Shown here piece after piece: positions 1 through 13,700 of a stretch of DNA of 64,000 nt. This stretch comes from Tomocerus qinae (lineage: Eukaryota; Arthropoda; Collembola; Entomobryomorpha; Tomoceridae). The translations under genes were made by a program, and so were the position numbers. Under the pieces are notes generated by a model. The model had not been told where the DNA came from. It searched no databases and saw only the letters and a list, made by a program, of their open reading frames with translations. The DNA is taken from assembly GCA_020055645.1 (NCBI GenBank), contig CM034547.1, positions 62,531,884 through 62,595,883 of the forward strand. Reading direction: 5' to 3'. Each line of letters begins with the position of its first letter. Position 1 is the stretch's first letter.

Positions 1-3000
1 GTACTAGCTAACTTAAACTTGTTTTCTCTTCTCTATTCAACTTTCGTAGAGAACAATAGTGTAAAAAATTCACAGCCTTTATACCTAACTAAGTAGGACT
101 GGGACTTATACTACATTATTATAGAATACTAGATGCATGTTTAAGTAGTATTTGTAGTAACGAAAGAAAGTCGGTGACTATACTACAGTCTAACTATCTA
201 TATATTTTTATTTGTTTTACAAGAACACTACTAATTTAGTGTAATGATGCTGGGGAACTAATCGGAAGATTCTTTTCCATGTCCTTCCTTAGGTACTTAA
301 ACCTATATGTATGTGTATGTGTGTATCTGCAGTGGTTCTAATGGGGTATTAGTCTAAACCACTGTTTTTCTAACGCGAAAGTAAATTGTGTAATAGCCTC
401 CTTTAATTTATTATACAAGTCTCTAATTTCCTTTATTGTTTGTACACGCACCATGTGGTGGTGTGTGCGAAAGATTTCAAATAAACGATGCATATTACAG
501 TGTAATTAGACATAATGCGTATCCATGATAGTACAATGCAATATTTAGTAAATGGGAGTCCCCTACGGCGAGAATGTGACTTGTAAATTGTAACTTGGCT
601 CACTCAGACTCAGATAGGCTGTACTTTGGTGAAATTACTATGTATGTAATATTTAATGTATGTGCATGTAAGTAATCTAAGTCAATTCGTGTTCCTTTCG
701 TTGTTCGTTCCATAATAATAGTGTTGGTGCCCAGCTATAGTGTCTTTCTCATTTCATGTATTTATGTATGCTGATTGCAAATTAATGAGAATGCAAAATT
801 ACTTGAGATTGAAATTAGTAAAAGAGCGTGATGGAGGTTCATTGATGATCCTTTTCTCGTAAGAAAGTTTCAAACTAAAGAGATCAGCATGTTTATCTAC
901 ATTTTGCACGACACGCACCACAAGGCTCTAGTAAATAGTGCTGTTTAGATTTGTTAAGTATATAGAGGCTTAATATACCATAGTGTAATTTTTGTACGGA
1001 GGAGGAAAAAGTCTTTGGAGCGTATGCAAGTAGCAAACTCCTTTATCACTGTTTGTGCTGTTATTGTAGTATGTAATGGAGCTAATGTATTCGCTAAGTA
1101 AGTTATGCATGACCAATTGAAATATATATGCTGTATGTAATGTTGACTATGTTTTTGTTAGGAAAAGTGGTTTTACATGAGCGTAGGAAGGAAAGAGTGA
1201 ATAATAAGTGTGTAAGCAGCGTTTTTCTTCGAGTAAACTAAAGTAACGCAAGTATCAAGTGCCAAAATGTTATCTTGAAGCGTAAATAGGGTATAAAAGC
1301 CATTATTCACTCGTCGTCAGCAAACCGATCATGGGGAAGTGAACTGAGGAGAGGAGAACAGAAATGTGTAGAGTGGAGTGGAGTATCTCTCTGCCTGTAC
1401 ATGCACAAGAGTTGAAGTTGAGTTCAGTTTAAGGCAAGTCAAGTCAACCAAACCACTTCTTGTTCTTAAGTAGGCAGATCAGTTGAAATGTAATATAATG
1501 CACTATCCACTTATAAATATTGCATAATACTTCGTATATACAGTATTTGTATAGAACGAGTACCTGCTATTAACAATGAAGAACATCTCATAGTCCTTGG
1601 CAATTCACTCACTTTTCCAAACGAAACGGCACTATTGATATATTTGTTCCATATACGTCCATGCTTTATATTTGATGGTAGCTACTAATACACTACTTGT
1701 TCTTCTTCCCGATTCGGCAAAGAAAAATATAAGTAGACTTGGTTGGTTGGTGGATTGGAATGAAGTTGCCTTAGTTGAGACTTGAATGTGGGTTGCTTTG
1801 GCTTGGTTTGGCTGCAGTATGGCTGAAGTTGAAGCTAAGCTGAAGCATTCCAGATAAAATGAAAAGTTTGAGAATTTTTTTCCTGCTCAGGCATGGAAAA
1901 GTTAACTTTTTTGGAAAATATACCTTAGTTGGTTCGTCATTGGTTCTACGTAACGGAGGTAGAGAGAAATAAGAGAGAAAATCATAGAGCTAGTTTACTT
2001 ACGTTCTACTCTGCTGCATAGAAGGAGAGGGTCTACTTAAACTTATAGACAAACTACCAAGTTAGTTGGCTTGACTTGGCTATCTTTACAAGAACCAATC
2101 AACTCATGTCATTAGGCAGACTCTACGCTCTTTTCTCTTCCTTTCATGCTGTATAAGCAAGATGCTTTTATTTACTACAAGAACTGGAGTATTAGAGCAA
2201 ACCTGACCAAAACTGAAACTAAGTCTGGACTTAAAAGACGTTCATGTACCGTATTCTACGTCATATTTACTATAATGGTTATGTGAATATAATTGTACAA
2301 TACAGACACTAGGTATATAGCCCTGGTATCAGTTTATGTTTGCATGAATCGCAATTTTGATGCTTTTTCCTTCCCTTGAGAGCATCCCTTGTCTTAATAT
2401 TGGTACAATGACTTGTTAAATTCTCTTGTCAATATAGATAGCGAAGATCAATCGAGGAAAGTAAGTAGTACAATATTTGTTACAAAACTTGCTCCACTTT
2501 TACTGTATATAATCAGAAAAAACCTGATATTGTTGCCTTGTGTTTGGCACATATAAAAATGTAGTGGAGCATGGAGAACTATGGTAAGGTTAAAGGCAGG
2601 AAGTGGGTTAATGACCTGAAGTATGTTTTCCCGATTGGTAATGGGTTTTGAATGCATGTTGATGGAAACAAAACGACGTAGTATCCAAATCCCATAAAAT
2701 ACAATCGATGAAATAAAGCACAGCAGGCAACTTTCCTTTGAAGTATGTATGTATGCATTTGAAGATGTTTCATTGTATAATAATGATTGCATCAATCTCT
2801 ATATTTGTCTTTTGTGTAGTTACATAATATTGACGAATGGAAATGTTTGTTCTTTTATATTTAGGAAAAAAGAGGGAACTGAAAGGAGTTAAATTTAGTT
2901 TAGCCTGGCAGAATGAAGGAGCAAAGAGTACATAAATAGTTTGTTCGAGATTGACAGGGTCAGAGTAGTAATCCTAAGTTTCTCTCTCCTGTAGTCGGGC

Positions 3001-3660
3001 ATATTCTTGTGAGTGTGAGTTGGTGAGTGCGAGGAGGAGTGCATTACATGAGGGTACAGTATACCAATAAAAGGAGGTTTGGTCATGCCAAGAGTAGGCA
3101 TAAAGAATAAGTTGATAGAAGATAGTTAGTAGAAGAATGAGAATGAACGAATGCCTGTAATGGCGTCTGGGTGTCCCAAAGGATGTCCATAAATTTTGCG
3201 CTCATGATACTCTATGGAACAGTTCAGTTTGTCTTGTTCTTTTTTCTCTGAGTCAACTCAAACTCAACTCAGCTCCTTTCTGAAACGAAACCAAGGCAGT
3301 TAGACAGATCTAGCGTTGAGATCCTAGGGTTACTGTCAACGTCATTTTCTTTGTATGAACATGAACTGTTCAGCTAAGAGAATAGAACGGCGGAGGCAGA
3401 CATCCCCATCGCCCCGTGTGTCTCAGCCCATCTTTTTCTGAACTCTCTCTACCTCTCACACATGCATGTATGTGTCTGTAGTGTACGTGTAAATATGTAA
3501 CATATCCATAGAATATAGATATAGGTAGAAGGACTGTATTTATTTTCTGGAGAAAAGTTTAATCTCTCTGATCCTCAGTTTACTAGTTTGTGTCGGCTAT
3601 TGGCTATTTTCCCATGTAGACGATGAACTGGAGATCGGATGAAATAAATATCTAGTTAAA
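1..3660. other. Non-coding upstream region (intron or 5' flank)
   Basis: AT-rich sequence with stops in all frames and no open frame that looks coding. It holds a TATA-like core near 1292 and the first copies of the AAGTCAAGTC and GAGTGGAGTG words near 1370 and 1435. TTGG/TTGGT-type words are dense at 1735-1850. Whether it belongs to the receptor gene's first intron or lies outside the gene cannot be told, because the preceding exon was not found. Confidence 0.6.
1289..1320 (+). promoter_or_regulatory. TATA-like core with possible initiator
   Basis: GGGTATAAAAGC at 1289-1300 contains a consensus TATAAAAG. A TCAG that could serve as an initiator has its A at 1319, 27 bases after the first T of the TATA word, slightly closer than usual. 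The same 12-mer recurs at 9536. No coding frame of note starts downstream: the first ATG opens a three-codon frame. It may mark a non-coding or untranslated first exon, or be chance in AT-rich DNA. Confidence 0.18.
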
Positions 3661-4140
3661 GTTGAGTTGAGTGGAGCAAGAGGCAGGAGCAGGGCAACTA
3701 AAGACTAGTTTGACTTTGACTTGGACTAAACTCTGGACTTTGACTGAACTGGACTGGATTGGACTGACTGGGGAGTTGAGAAAGTCAAGAAAGGAAGAAA
3801 AAGAAAGGGAACTTGATGCAAGTCGACCAGAGCAGTTCAGTTTCGGCTCAGCCAGTCCGAGTGAGTGACATTTGGCAAAGTTGGTCAGGAGGCTGAATGC
3901 CTATCGAGTTGACTTGGTTTGGTGGGCTCCTATCCTATGGCCTTTGCTGATCAACAAACTAAACTGCTAAACTCCCTCGCCTTCTCCCTCCCGAATCATC
4001 CTCAACTGAAGAACTCAACTCACTGACTGACTCGCACTCAACTACCAAACCAACTCCCAGCAACTGCCTTCTTTCTTACTTCACTGTCTGCTTCGTTGAG
4101 TTGCCTACTACATGCTGTCCGTCTACATCTAGACTAAACC
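3661..4140. repeat. Island of short repeated words with a GC-skew switch
   Basis: The left part (3661-3840) is built from GAGTT, GACTT and GGACT words and is G-rich over C on the + strand (about 58 G to 25 C by hand count over 180 bases). The right part (3961-4140) is built from the complementary ACTCAACT and GACTGACT words and is C-rich (about 66 C to 20 G). TGAGTTGAGT at the left edge is the reverse complement of ACTCAACTCA near 4013, so the halves form a loose inverted repeat. A 65-codon frame at 3671-3868 inside it is made of these words and is not taken as a gene. Confidence 0.5.
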
Positions 4141-4756
4141 AGTACTTACTCTGTGTACACAGCGCAGTTATTCAGTTCACTTCTCTATCCTTATGCACTA
4201 CTTACATTAGTTTGCTTCTCACTTTCATTTTATTTGATACAGAAGCAACTTAATGATGACTTTATATATCTGAGTTGCACGCTTTTCTCTCTTCCTTATT
4301 GATGGCATTCCTCTGTCCACGTCAAACAAAACTATTCTCTAGAACAACTTGTGCCATTTAGTTTTATAGCCGTTTCAGCTACCGCAATCAATGTTCAATG
4401 TCTACGTCTACCCTTAGTGCCTATGCAATGTGTTTGTAGACTTGTGGCTGTATGTCTATCATGCTCTACTAGTAGTGCTGCTTGTAGTGTTTTTGCCTAG
4501 CATATTCAATTAATGTGATTAAATGAGCTACAGACATTTTATTGTTATAGAGTATTCATTCTCAAACCCGATTACACTTTTATATGCGTAATCTATTTAG
4601 TGTTGATAATGATGGAAAATTACTATTTGTACTTACGATAATTTATTTGGAATAATAAAATAAGTCATTGTGTCACAGGTTCAATAACACTACAAAAATT
4701 AAGATTTTCATTGTAACTAACATTGAATTATGCAATAAACCATTTCACTAGAGTAT

Positions 4757-4975
4757 TTAGTTTGTAAGAGATGCACCAGAGCGTAAGTTCTCCCAAAGCG
4801 TTTCACACATATAAGGTACACCTTTACAGTTTTCTATGCCATGTTCAATAGTAAGCATTAACACTCGTTCAAAGAGAAAGTGTTCGCCAAATTTGTGTCT
4901 GCCGTGGTTTTCTTCTTTTAGCTTGGTGATTGTGACTGACAGATAATTCATAGTATTATTATCCTGCTCATTCAT
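4757..4975 (-). CDS. Candidate small ORF, 72 codons, unidentified
   Basis: This minus-strand frame starts with ATG, two codons after an in-frame TGA, and ends at TAA. Its composition is protein-like: mixed acidic and basic residues, Gly, a Trp and two Cys, with many purine-first codons. The middle (K-F-G-E-H-F-L-F-E-R-V-L-M-L-T-I-E-H-G-I-E) could form amphipathic helices. No signal peptide or membrane segment is seen, and no family was recognised. It lies upstream of, and antisense to, the receptor exon, so it could be a nested gene, a decayed exon or chance: open frames of this length are common by chance here. No splice sites or poly(A) signal were tied to it. Confidence 0.15.
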   Translation of the reverse strand: MNEQDNNTMNYLSVTITKLKEENHGRHKFGEHFLFERVLMLTIEHGIENCKGVPYMCETLWENLRSGASLTN

Positions 4976-7900
4976 CCATCAAAGCTGCCTATCATTTTAT
5001 CAGTGTTTCTCTTACCTCTTCTTTTACTCTACGCTACGTTGTTACCTTATGTTATGTTAGCATGTAGGCACCTCTAGGTTCGACTTCTGTGCAAGATTGC
5101 CATTGTGCCGCTAATATAATGCTTCCGTCAGCAAAAATAAGTTGCTAGAAAAAACTTGAAAGGAAAGAATAAAATAGCAATATATAGTGTGTTTGTTCTA
5201 AACCATTGTATCATGTAACAGAAAAAAGTACCTTTACCTTTACGTATTTGCCTGTTATAATAATATAAAGTATTATCTTCGTAGTTGCAAAAGTTCTGCA
5301 ATTTCACGCGGTTTAACAGATATTTCTTGCTTTACCAAGGAGAATTTTTCCTATGGGACATGAACAGACATTGTGGAACTTGAGATACGGCCAATTATTT
5401 CCTCATTATATCCATCGCGTACTTTTCTTTGCTTAAAAACTACGGTATCACTGCATTTGCATTATAATGTGATTTCGTCGCGTCTCATTTAAACATTATT
5501 AATGTGCTTATGGTACATGGAATATAAAATGGTGGTAACATTAAGTACCTTATATAAACATGCCACCAATATAGAAAATTTGTAGATATATAGGGCTTGA
5601 AATGTTTTCTCATTGAAGAATTCCGAATGAGTGTTTTGTTGATTGAGGAATTTTTGTGGAAAGTGGAAGAAGCAAAAAACTAATTGTGGATATAACTAAG
5701 TATTTGGAAAATTAAAAGCAAAAAGGTATTTCACTAAAGTGTCGATCAAAGTGAAAGTCTTAGTCAGTGTAGGAGAGTAAGAAAAGTACGCACCGAAAAA
5801 CTGGCACAAGATTGAAGCTACTACGGCTACATGCCAATCCAAGCCAGGCCAGGCCAGTTTTTTTTCTCAGCACGTTTAACTGTTCGGGAGCAGAGTATCT
5901 AGCTAACATCGTGCAGGTCATGTCTGTCTGCTATTAAGAATCGAGTTTAATACGGTAGAGTCAGTTTGCTAGTTCCTTACACTTTTCCGTGTGTATAGGC
6001 AGAAAAAGCAGTCTGGAGAAAGTTAGGCATTGAAAGAAGCTCGGGAAAAACGCCGAGGAAGACGATTTTGGATGTGAAAAGTTTTGGCGCAGCTTCGTTT
6101 GGTATCTACGCCGTTTCTGCACAACGTATACATAGGTATACACATTAGCCTTCTACGTCTATTATAAGCATTTTATATTTATATCTCAGTTTCTCATTCT
6201 GTTTTGTCTCTCTCCTATAAAAACGAACGGAACTGGTTACTACTACGCTCCTATAAATATAGTAGTAGGACCTCTTCTATTCATATCTTTCTCCATTATA
6301 TCTTAATGTGTATTTATACACTAGCATAGGAAGAGAGAATGAAAGGATATAGCTTATGGATCCTTTTCTCTATGCTAGTTTGCAGAATCCTCATGGTGTA
6401 ACGCAAGGCACGCAAAACTATCTGCCAAAGCCTCCGAAAAGGACGAAGAACTTCCACTCTGTATTTATTAGGTGCCTATCTGTGTATAGTATTATAGCCC
6501 TTACGTCTCATCGCAGTACTGTCATTCAGTGTGTTTCTCTTCTCAGCACACACTACAGCTCAGCAAGTAGGTATAAGTATGTTTCCTAAAGGTTATCATT
6601 CTCATATGCGCTATGTATGCAGTTTTGTGAAGAAATGCTGAGAGATTTCTTAGTTTTCTGCTATGTTGTGTTACATATAAGTGTTATCGTGTAGTAAGTA
6701 GTAGCAAAATACAAAAGAGAGGAAAAGACCGGCTGGAAGCACTCCCAATGCTTACTAATGGTACTGAAGAGTTGCTTTGCAATGGGAGAATGTTTCAAAC
6801 TCGATGGTTGTGTATAGTTCAGTTTTCTTCGTCTAGTATCTGTGTTTGAGAAGCCTCGATGAGTTGAGTTGGTTGAGTAAAATGTGAAGAACAGCACCCA
6901 AGATCTCTTCGTCAGCAGTATCATTCTTCTCCAAAATGTGTTTTTCTTTCACCATTCCCTTAGCTCTTTTTCTGGCGGCCCTTTTATGTCATTTGATTAT
7001 ACTACATACATACGAGGAGGAAAGTACAAGCAGCTTACTCTTGAAAGAAACTTAACCATTTTGTTGGCTCTTTTATTCTTTGGTTTCTTAAAATACTACA
7101 ATCTTCTTATGGACAATCTCATTCTTATAGCCAATTCAGATATTCTCCTCCAAATTATTAGGTTACGGAAATTATCACGAAGATTCAGATTCCGCAATTA
7201 GTTTCATTTTTTTCACAAGTTGCTAAAGGTACCTTTGAATATCTCTCATTAAATTATACATAAATGTAAATATTACTGTCAGTCACCCTACAGATTCTTT
7301 ATTTTCAAAATCGGTTTACTTACAGTAATGACTCAGGATTGCACATTTGAAGGTATGATGAAATTAAATGTTTGTTGAGGAAGATGGTGTGTAATATCTG
7401 ATGCGGTCATCAGCAAACCAAAACTGATTATAGTAAGTGGACTATTGTACATCATTTTAATTCCTTCCGTTGTGATTTGCGATTATGGAAACTTTCTAAA
7501 ATACTACTTGCGTAAACCACAATAAGTAAAATGCTGGGTTAGTTCAGCTACAGCTGTACTTTAAAAATTTTAAAGGATGGATGAAATGTCATCTTCTTGG
7601 CTTGCCTTAAGTCTCCTTTTCTGAATTGTACTTACTGCGTACAAAATCTCATGGCAATGTATAATGTATTACATTTGGGTGATGTGGTTGTGGTGAATAC
7701 TATGCGGTAATATTATTTTATATCAGAACAAGTGTTATTAGAAGTTATAACTTTAAATAGAATATTATATTTCTAGTTTGATCTGGTTAAAAGCTGCCTT
7801 ACTTAAGTAGTTTCGTATAACCACTCTATATATTGTGAAGCTATGTGAATATATTGAAACATTGCTACATCTTCTCATCTGTCTGTCTCAGCTATTATGT

Positions 7901-9535
7901 CGCACAACAAGAGAAGGAAATGATATCGCATAATATGAAATGATATGATACACCGCCAGCTGGTACTGCCAATTTGGAAAATGTAATATTTTACGAGAAG
8001 AGCCACGAAGAAGGGTTGTATAAGGCTGTAAGTACAGTGCGTGTAGCAAAGTACTAATGTAAATATAATGCTACGACTATAGATAGTTGAGTTGTATTGT
8101 ATTTTCATGCATACTTAAATATAAGTAAGTAGACTGGCTAGGCGGTATTTCTTTAGGTATTATCTATATATTAAATATATACAGGGTTGAATAAATCCAT
8201 ACCTCTAGATTGTGTAAGGTCTTGTATTGTATACTGTAGGTGTGGTGTCTATATGAAAATATCTAGCTTAATATTGCAAGTTTAGTAGGTTTCTGTGGTA
8301 AAGTTTGGTATAAGAAGTTCCTTTGTTGCCTACTCTTTGACTGGTCTTTGTAGAGGACGGCGGTGGTAAAGAAGAGGTGGTTCTCAGACAGTATTATTGT
8401 AAAATATATAGCAATGAAAATGAAGGTTGAGGCGAAGACTGAAATACTAAATAGTTGATTTGATGTTGATGGCTATGAGGACAAGGAGGTGCTGAGGGAA
8501 ATGTTCTTCCATCTCTGCTGTGTATGCACTGTGAGGTGGTTCAACTCTCAAATCCGAGAAAATATAGCAAAGGGGAGTTTCTCTCTCCAGCACTACTCTC
8601 ATCGTCAGAGAGACTAATATTAATGGGATTTTTCATATGTTGCGACATGTCTATGGATAGCATTATTATCAGGGCATCATATTTAGTAACACTAGGTACA
8701 ATGAGTGTGCCTAAGTTAAAGTAAGATAGATATGCATAGCATGCCATATTTCGAAGTTTCTATGCAGGGGAGAAAACCATGCACAATCTCATTGTATGAA
8801 TTCGTGGAATAACATTTTCATTTTCGTCTGCAAGGGTATCAATTTTAATGCTGTAATATCATCACCAGGTTGTTGTAAGTTGAGTGAGTCTGTGTAGGGT
8901 CAAGTCTAACTGATTAGTAATTGAACACCTTTCGTCTAATTAAGGAAATCCCTCCCGGCTCACGTTCACCATTTGTTTTCATGGTCTTATTCCCGTTTTA
9001 CTACTGTTTCATCTAGACATAAACTCCATCCTGACTCGCGTTGCATGCATCTTAGATCTACTGAAGAAATAAAGAGATTTGTAGGCTGCTCCGTTTGTGG
9101 AGAAAACTAGACTACATTTTATACAGGACACAGATAGGCAGTTTATCTTTCTTTTTGGTTTGAGGGCGTAGTAAATGTGATCTAGTCCGTAGTACGTACA
9201 CGTTTATGTATCAATGTCAGTAATGGTGCAGTGTACTTACATAATATCATGTGTCCTTATCCATGCCACACGCTCTCTCTGGTCTGGTGTTGGATGGGGT
9301 ATTATTATCCTTGGAAAGTGTGCACATGCACATATATCTGTATTTGGAGTGGAGAGAAAAAGAAGAGCTAGTCAATGATTTTGCTCGTTGTGTGTAAATG
9401 TTAAGACAATCGGTAGTGACAAGTGGCAAATGACTTGAGCGGATTTGCTAGCCCTTGAAGGATGAGATGCCTGCTGCTTTTATTGCATTGCTCCTTACTT
9501 TCATTGCGATTTAAAGCTGTAGTGGAGTGTAACGT

Positions 9536-9576
9536 GGGTATAAAAGCACAAACACTATTATCCTTACTTTAGTTTT
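9536..9576 (+). promoter_or_regulatory. Second TATA-like core with possible initiator
   Basis: GGGTATAAAAGC at 9536-9547 repeats the 12-mer found at 1289. The A of TTAGTT at 9571 lies 32 bases after the first T of the TATA word, which is good core-promoter spacing. No coding frame follows closely. It could drive an untranslated first exon of the receptor gene or a non-coding RNA. A chance match is also quite possible. Confidence 0.2.
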
Positions 9577-10500
9577 TCTCCTGTGAAAATAGTAGAGAGC
9601 TGACTTAGCGGATAAGTTTTCTTCCCATCATACCCCGCTCACACTGCATTCTGTTTATTGTATCTTACGATAATATTCTGCACGGAATATCTGTGTTACA
9701 AGTTTACTGTACTCTTTAACTCGGTCTCTTTTCTACCTACACTTATATGTTGTAAGAAAAGAAAGTTGTCTCAGTCACCACCATAAAATACAATATAACA
9801 CCTACAGTTACACACACTAAAGAAGATCCAAATGTTACGAGAATAAGGTAATAAATACATACATACATTGCTAGACGAAACCTACGCAAATGCATTATTA
9901 TAGTGGGCATTACGGTATAAACTGTTGTGTAAAATTCCTGTACATCTATTGTGTTTTTTTCTTTTGTGTGAAGCAGGACAGATATAATATAGAGAACGTA
10001 TGACAAAGAGTCATAGTTGGTGTGGATGCGTGTCTTGTCTGTCTTTGTAACACTACTGGTAAGGAATAAGCGGAAGGAAGAAGGACAGAGACAGAATAGA
10101 CGTGTTGGGATTTTCACTTGAGAGTGAAAGAGAAAAGTGGCTTTCTCCTTTCCCTGGCGACCTGGCCCTCATATGTACAAGGACATATATTTCACGCAGC
10201 TACTCTACTCTTCACTCCATATTCACACTCCCTGTCGACCTGCACTAATTTTTCCCCTGTTGCGTTCTTTTTACATCCACTCTGCTAATCTTCAGCTAGT
10301 CTGTCACAAACAATCATCTACTAAATCGTGGTCTATTACTAAGATTACATTTTCCTGTTCTAGATCCATTTAGTGCCTTAGTTTAGTAATGTTATTAACA
10401 AAATTAGGTGTTTCTAGTGTAAATAGAAGAAGCTTTAGATGGTTTTGTAAATGTATTTATCTAAATAGGAGAAAATTAGTCTAGTAAATAAATGCAGAGT

Positions 10501-10740
10501 CACGTTTGGAATTTGTGTGTAGTTTGAATTAGGTGTAAGTAGTGAGTAGGTGGATATAGGCTGCACTTGTGAAAGCATTCATGGCTGTGATTGTGAAGAT
10601 TTGTATTGTGAATGGGCGGAAAGGGTGGACGAATGGAAGAAGAGGGCAGCTGTGGAGTTAGATGTGGATGTGATATGAAATATAGATCATGAATGGAGTT
10701 GAATGATGAGATGTGGAGTGGAGTGGATATGGGAGGAACT
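10501..10740 (+). other. Extreme G-over-C skew block
   Basis: Hand count over 240 bases gives about 88 G and 14 C on the + strand. The sequence is made of GATG, GTGGAG and GAATGGA words without a fixed repeat period. It contains no long open frame. C- and CTA-rich sequence follows further on, at 11161-11340. Confidence 0.6.
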
Positions 10741-13700
10741 CAATGGGACAACAGAGAAAGAAAGACTATCTCTCTTCTGTGTGCAAGTGTCTGATGCCTG
10801 TATAGGTACTTGGCTCTTACTAAATACATACATATCACCATATTCGATTTGAAAAGTAGTTTAAGTAGCCTTGTGTGAGTGAGTACAGAGAGGACATAAT
10901 GTAGTATCTGTAGGAAATGGGACGGGATAGGAAATGCCCTTCTACCATGTACTAGGAACATCACTCCACTCTCAAAAATGACACTGTACTCTGTGTATGT
11001 AGAGTAGACTCAGTCGTCGTCCTCCTACTCTGCTCAGTTTGAGTTTTGAAGATGAGAGAGGCAAAAGAGGAGCAGAGAGAAGAGAGCGATATGTATGATT
11101 CCTCACGTGCGTTTGACGGCTTTTCCTATCTGGTTCGCTCAGTGTGAAGAGCTTTTCACACAACTTGAAACTCGGGCCTACATTCTAATTTACATTTGCT
11201 TTTCCTTTCCCCACTACTACTTACTACTACTATCTGTACATACATATAGTATGTCCTGTAGTGTAGTGTGCGAGACTTGTACTTAGCTAGACTATCTAAA
11301 CACAAGCATCCTCCTCCTACTACAGATACTTTATAGATACTACACCATACCATGCATTTATATAATAGTTTAGCTGTGAGAATGGTAGTGTACACTGTAC
11401 ACTCGAGTCTTGTTCGACTCTCTTCCCGACGTTCCCAACTTGTATTCTACTAGTATAGAATCTACTTAGAGTACACTAACTGTCTGCCACTCTTACTTTG
11501 CACATATGTCTCAAAGTGTGATACTATGACTTGTGCTATGCATGTTTCGAATTCTGTACATTTGAATCTTCATAAGAATTCTGTGTATGTATTTCATCGG
11601 TTATAGGTTAGAGAGTGGGTATATGGGGTAGAGAATGGGAATAGAAACCCATTTCTTGCATCTCTAGTGTAGTAATACATGCATGTATGTATATTGCCTT
11701 TGGGATTCCAATTGCGATTGCAATTTCAACTCGTCTTGTACAATTCCTTGTCGCTATTCGAATTCGAAGGCGTTTACTCTTGCCATTGATGCTCTCCAAC
11801 CAACTCATGATCGATCTACTTTATATTATATTGCTCTCACTCAGGCTGAGCATTGTCGTGTGAGTTTGACGGCTTGATAGGCTCGTCTCTTTTATGGATT
11901 TCTCTATTGACTCAATATTAGCTCTACATACACATATCAATACTATATCATATTATTCTCTCAGACAGAGCAAGTTCCTATGCATAAAGAAGTGTACACA
12001 GAGTGAATGGGACTGAATGTGTGCAGTCGTGAATGTATATCTCCATTCTAATGTTATTCCAATGTTTTCTCTATACATTCCATCACTAAACTCTTGTGTA
12101 GTTGTGGAAGCATGCATGACTGTAATTGCTTTCCTTAATACCTCTTCTATACACATTCCACTCTACAATACATACCACCACCGAATAAAATCTCATGCTA
12201 CTCTCTCCATTGTACTGCCCATTTCATATACCTAAATGAAACGTGGAAGGAAAATACAGAAATTCTTCTGTAATGTAATGTGATGTTATGTTTGAATGGG
12301 GCAGCTCTTTCCACCCAAATGTAAATATAGTTTCCAATGAGAGAAATTCTTTGATAGCTACATTGCATGTGACAATATATTTAGCTTTTCTAGTTCAAGA
12401 GCTCGATTTAGATTTCTCGTTCCTAGTGGTCTGCCTCGAATTGGTTTGATGTTCACTATTTACTTTTACCTCCTACATGCTATAGTCACTAATGTACACA
12501 AACACTATAAATAAGCAAAAGGTGGTAATCGTTCTTAGTTTGTTTTGCATTTACGTAATGCCTGTGCCATTACTTACTTTACCTAGCATAGCATGACACA
12601 TGAAGACATTACACTTCCTTTCTAAATAAATTCTATCGAATCCACTGACTTTTGCGTCATATTATTACATAGTGTTCGTGAATATAAGTCGTAGTGGTAG
12701 TATTAACCCGCAGTGTGAAAGTACGAACGAACTTCAGTTGTACGACTGGAGGAGAGCAAAGTCAAGTGGAGTAAAGTAAGGCACGAAGACTCAAGTTAAA
12801 GGAAAGGAATGACATGAATTCCCTTCCGAAATGAAGCGATATGTTACGTTTACGAAACCACATTTTATTGTCGACAAAGTGGAACAAGTCAAAGCCGAGA
12901 TTTATGAGTACACATGCATACAGTGGAGTTCATATCAGGCCAACAGAGTGTCAGACAGAGTCATGTAGGTATATAGGTACTTATGTTGTGGAGGATGGTA
13001 AATAAGGAAACATCTGAGACTTAGAGGTGCCTCCTGAACTCACAAACTAAAGTTATGGGTGACCGAAGAGAGTGAATTGGTCTACATGCGTAGTCTTATC
13101 CTTATCCAAACTGTTTAGATATTTATTATGTACTATATATTTATTTTTGCCAGCATTGGTTGGACATGTACTTATTCGATATACCAATTTAATTCTCCTA
13201 TCTATATAGAATTTCAGCTACTCTACAGAATTTGACAGAGTCGAATTATAGTTACTATTTGTAGTAACTAGTTTAGAAGAATCATGTAAGTTGTAAGTTG
13301 TAGTCATGAAAAAAGGAAAATATTAGAATAGAGGATGCTTGGTACAAATATGAAAGATATTATTTTTAATTTGCTAGTTAACAAGAAAATAAAATGTAGC
13401 CCACCATTATTTAGTGATCATTCAATCTGGCTATTATTATTTAGTACTGCAAACTGAAAAAGCGGGTACTTCCGAGCTTTTTTTGCAGCAAGAATTATTT
13501 TCTAAAGCTGTAGGCTTTAATGTCTATTAGTCTATTATTACTACTGAAACTCTTGTACATTCTACGGATTCGTTTCAAATTAAATGAAAAGAAACTGTTG
13601 TATAGGTATTTGTAAGCTAAATGTTGGTGTAGATTGTACTGAGAAGAGTTTGTCGCGTGTCGTGGCAGTTGTAGGAGTTTTTACTGAACATTGCAGTAGA

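Noticed and set aside
5060-5100. GGTTCGACTTC resembling a tRNA B box
   Set aside because: The flanking bases do not form a T-arm stem, and no matching A box or acceptor stem was found upstream.
9743-10117. Minus-strand 124-codon frame with hydrophobic segments
   Set aside because: Few charged residues, a Tyr/Leu/Thr-heavy composition and low-complexity stretches match random AT-rich frames; length is within chance.
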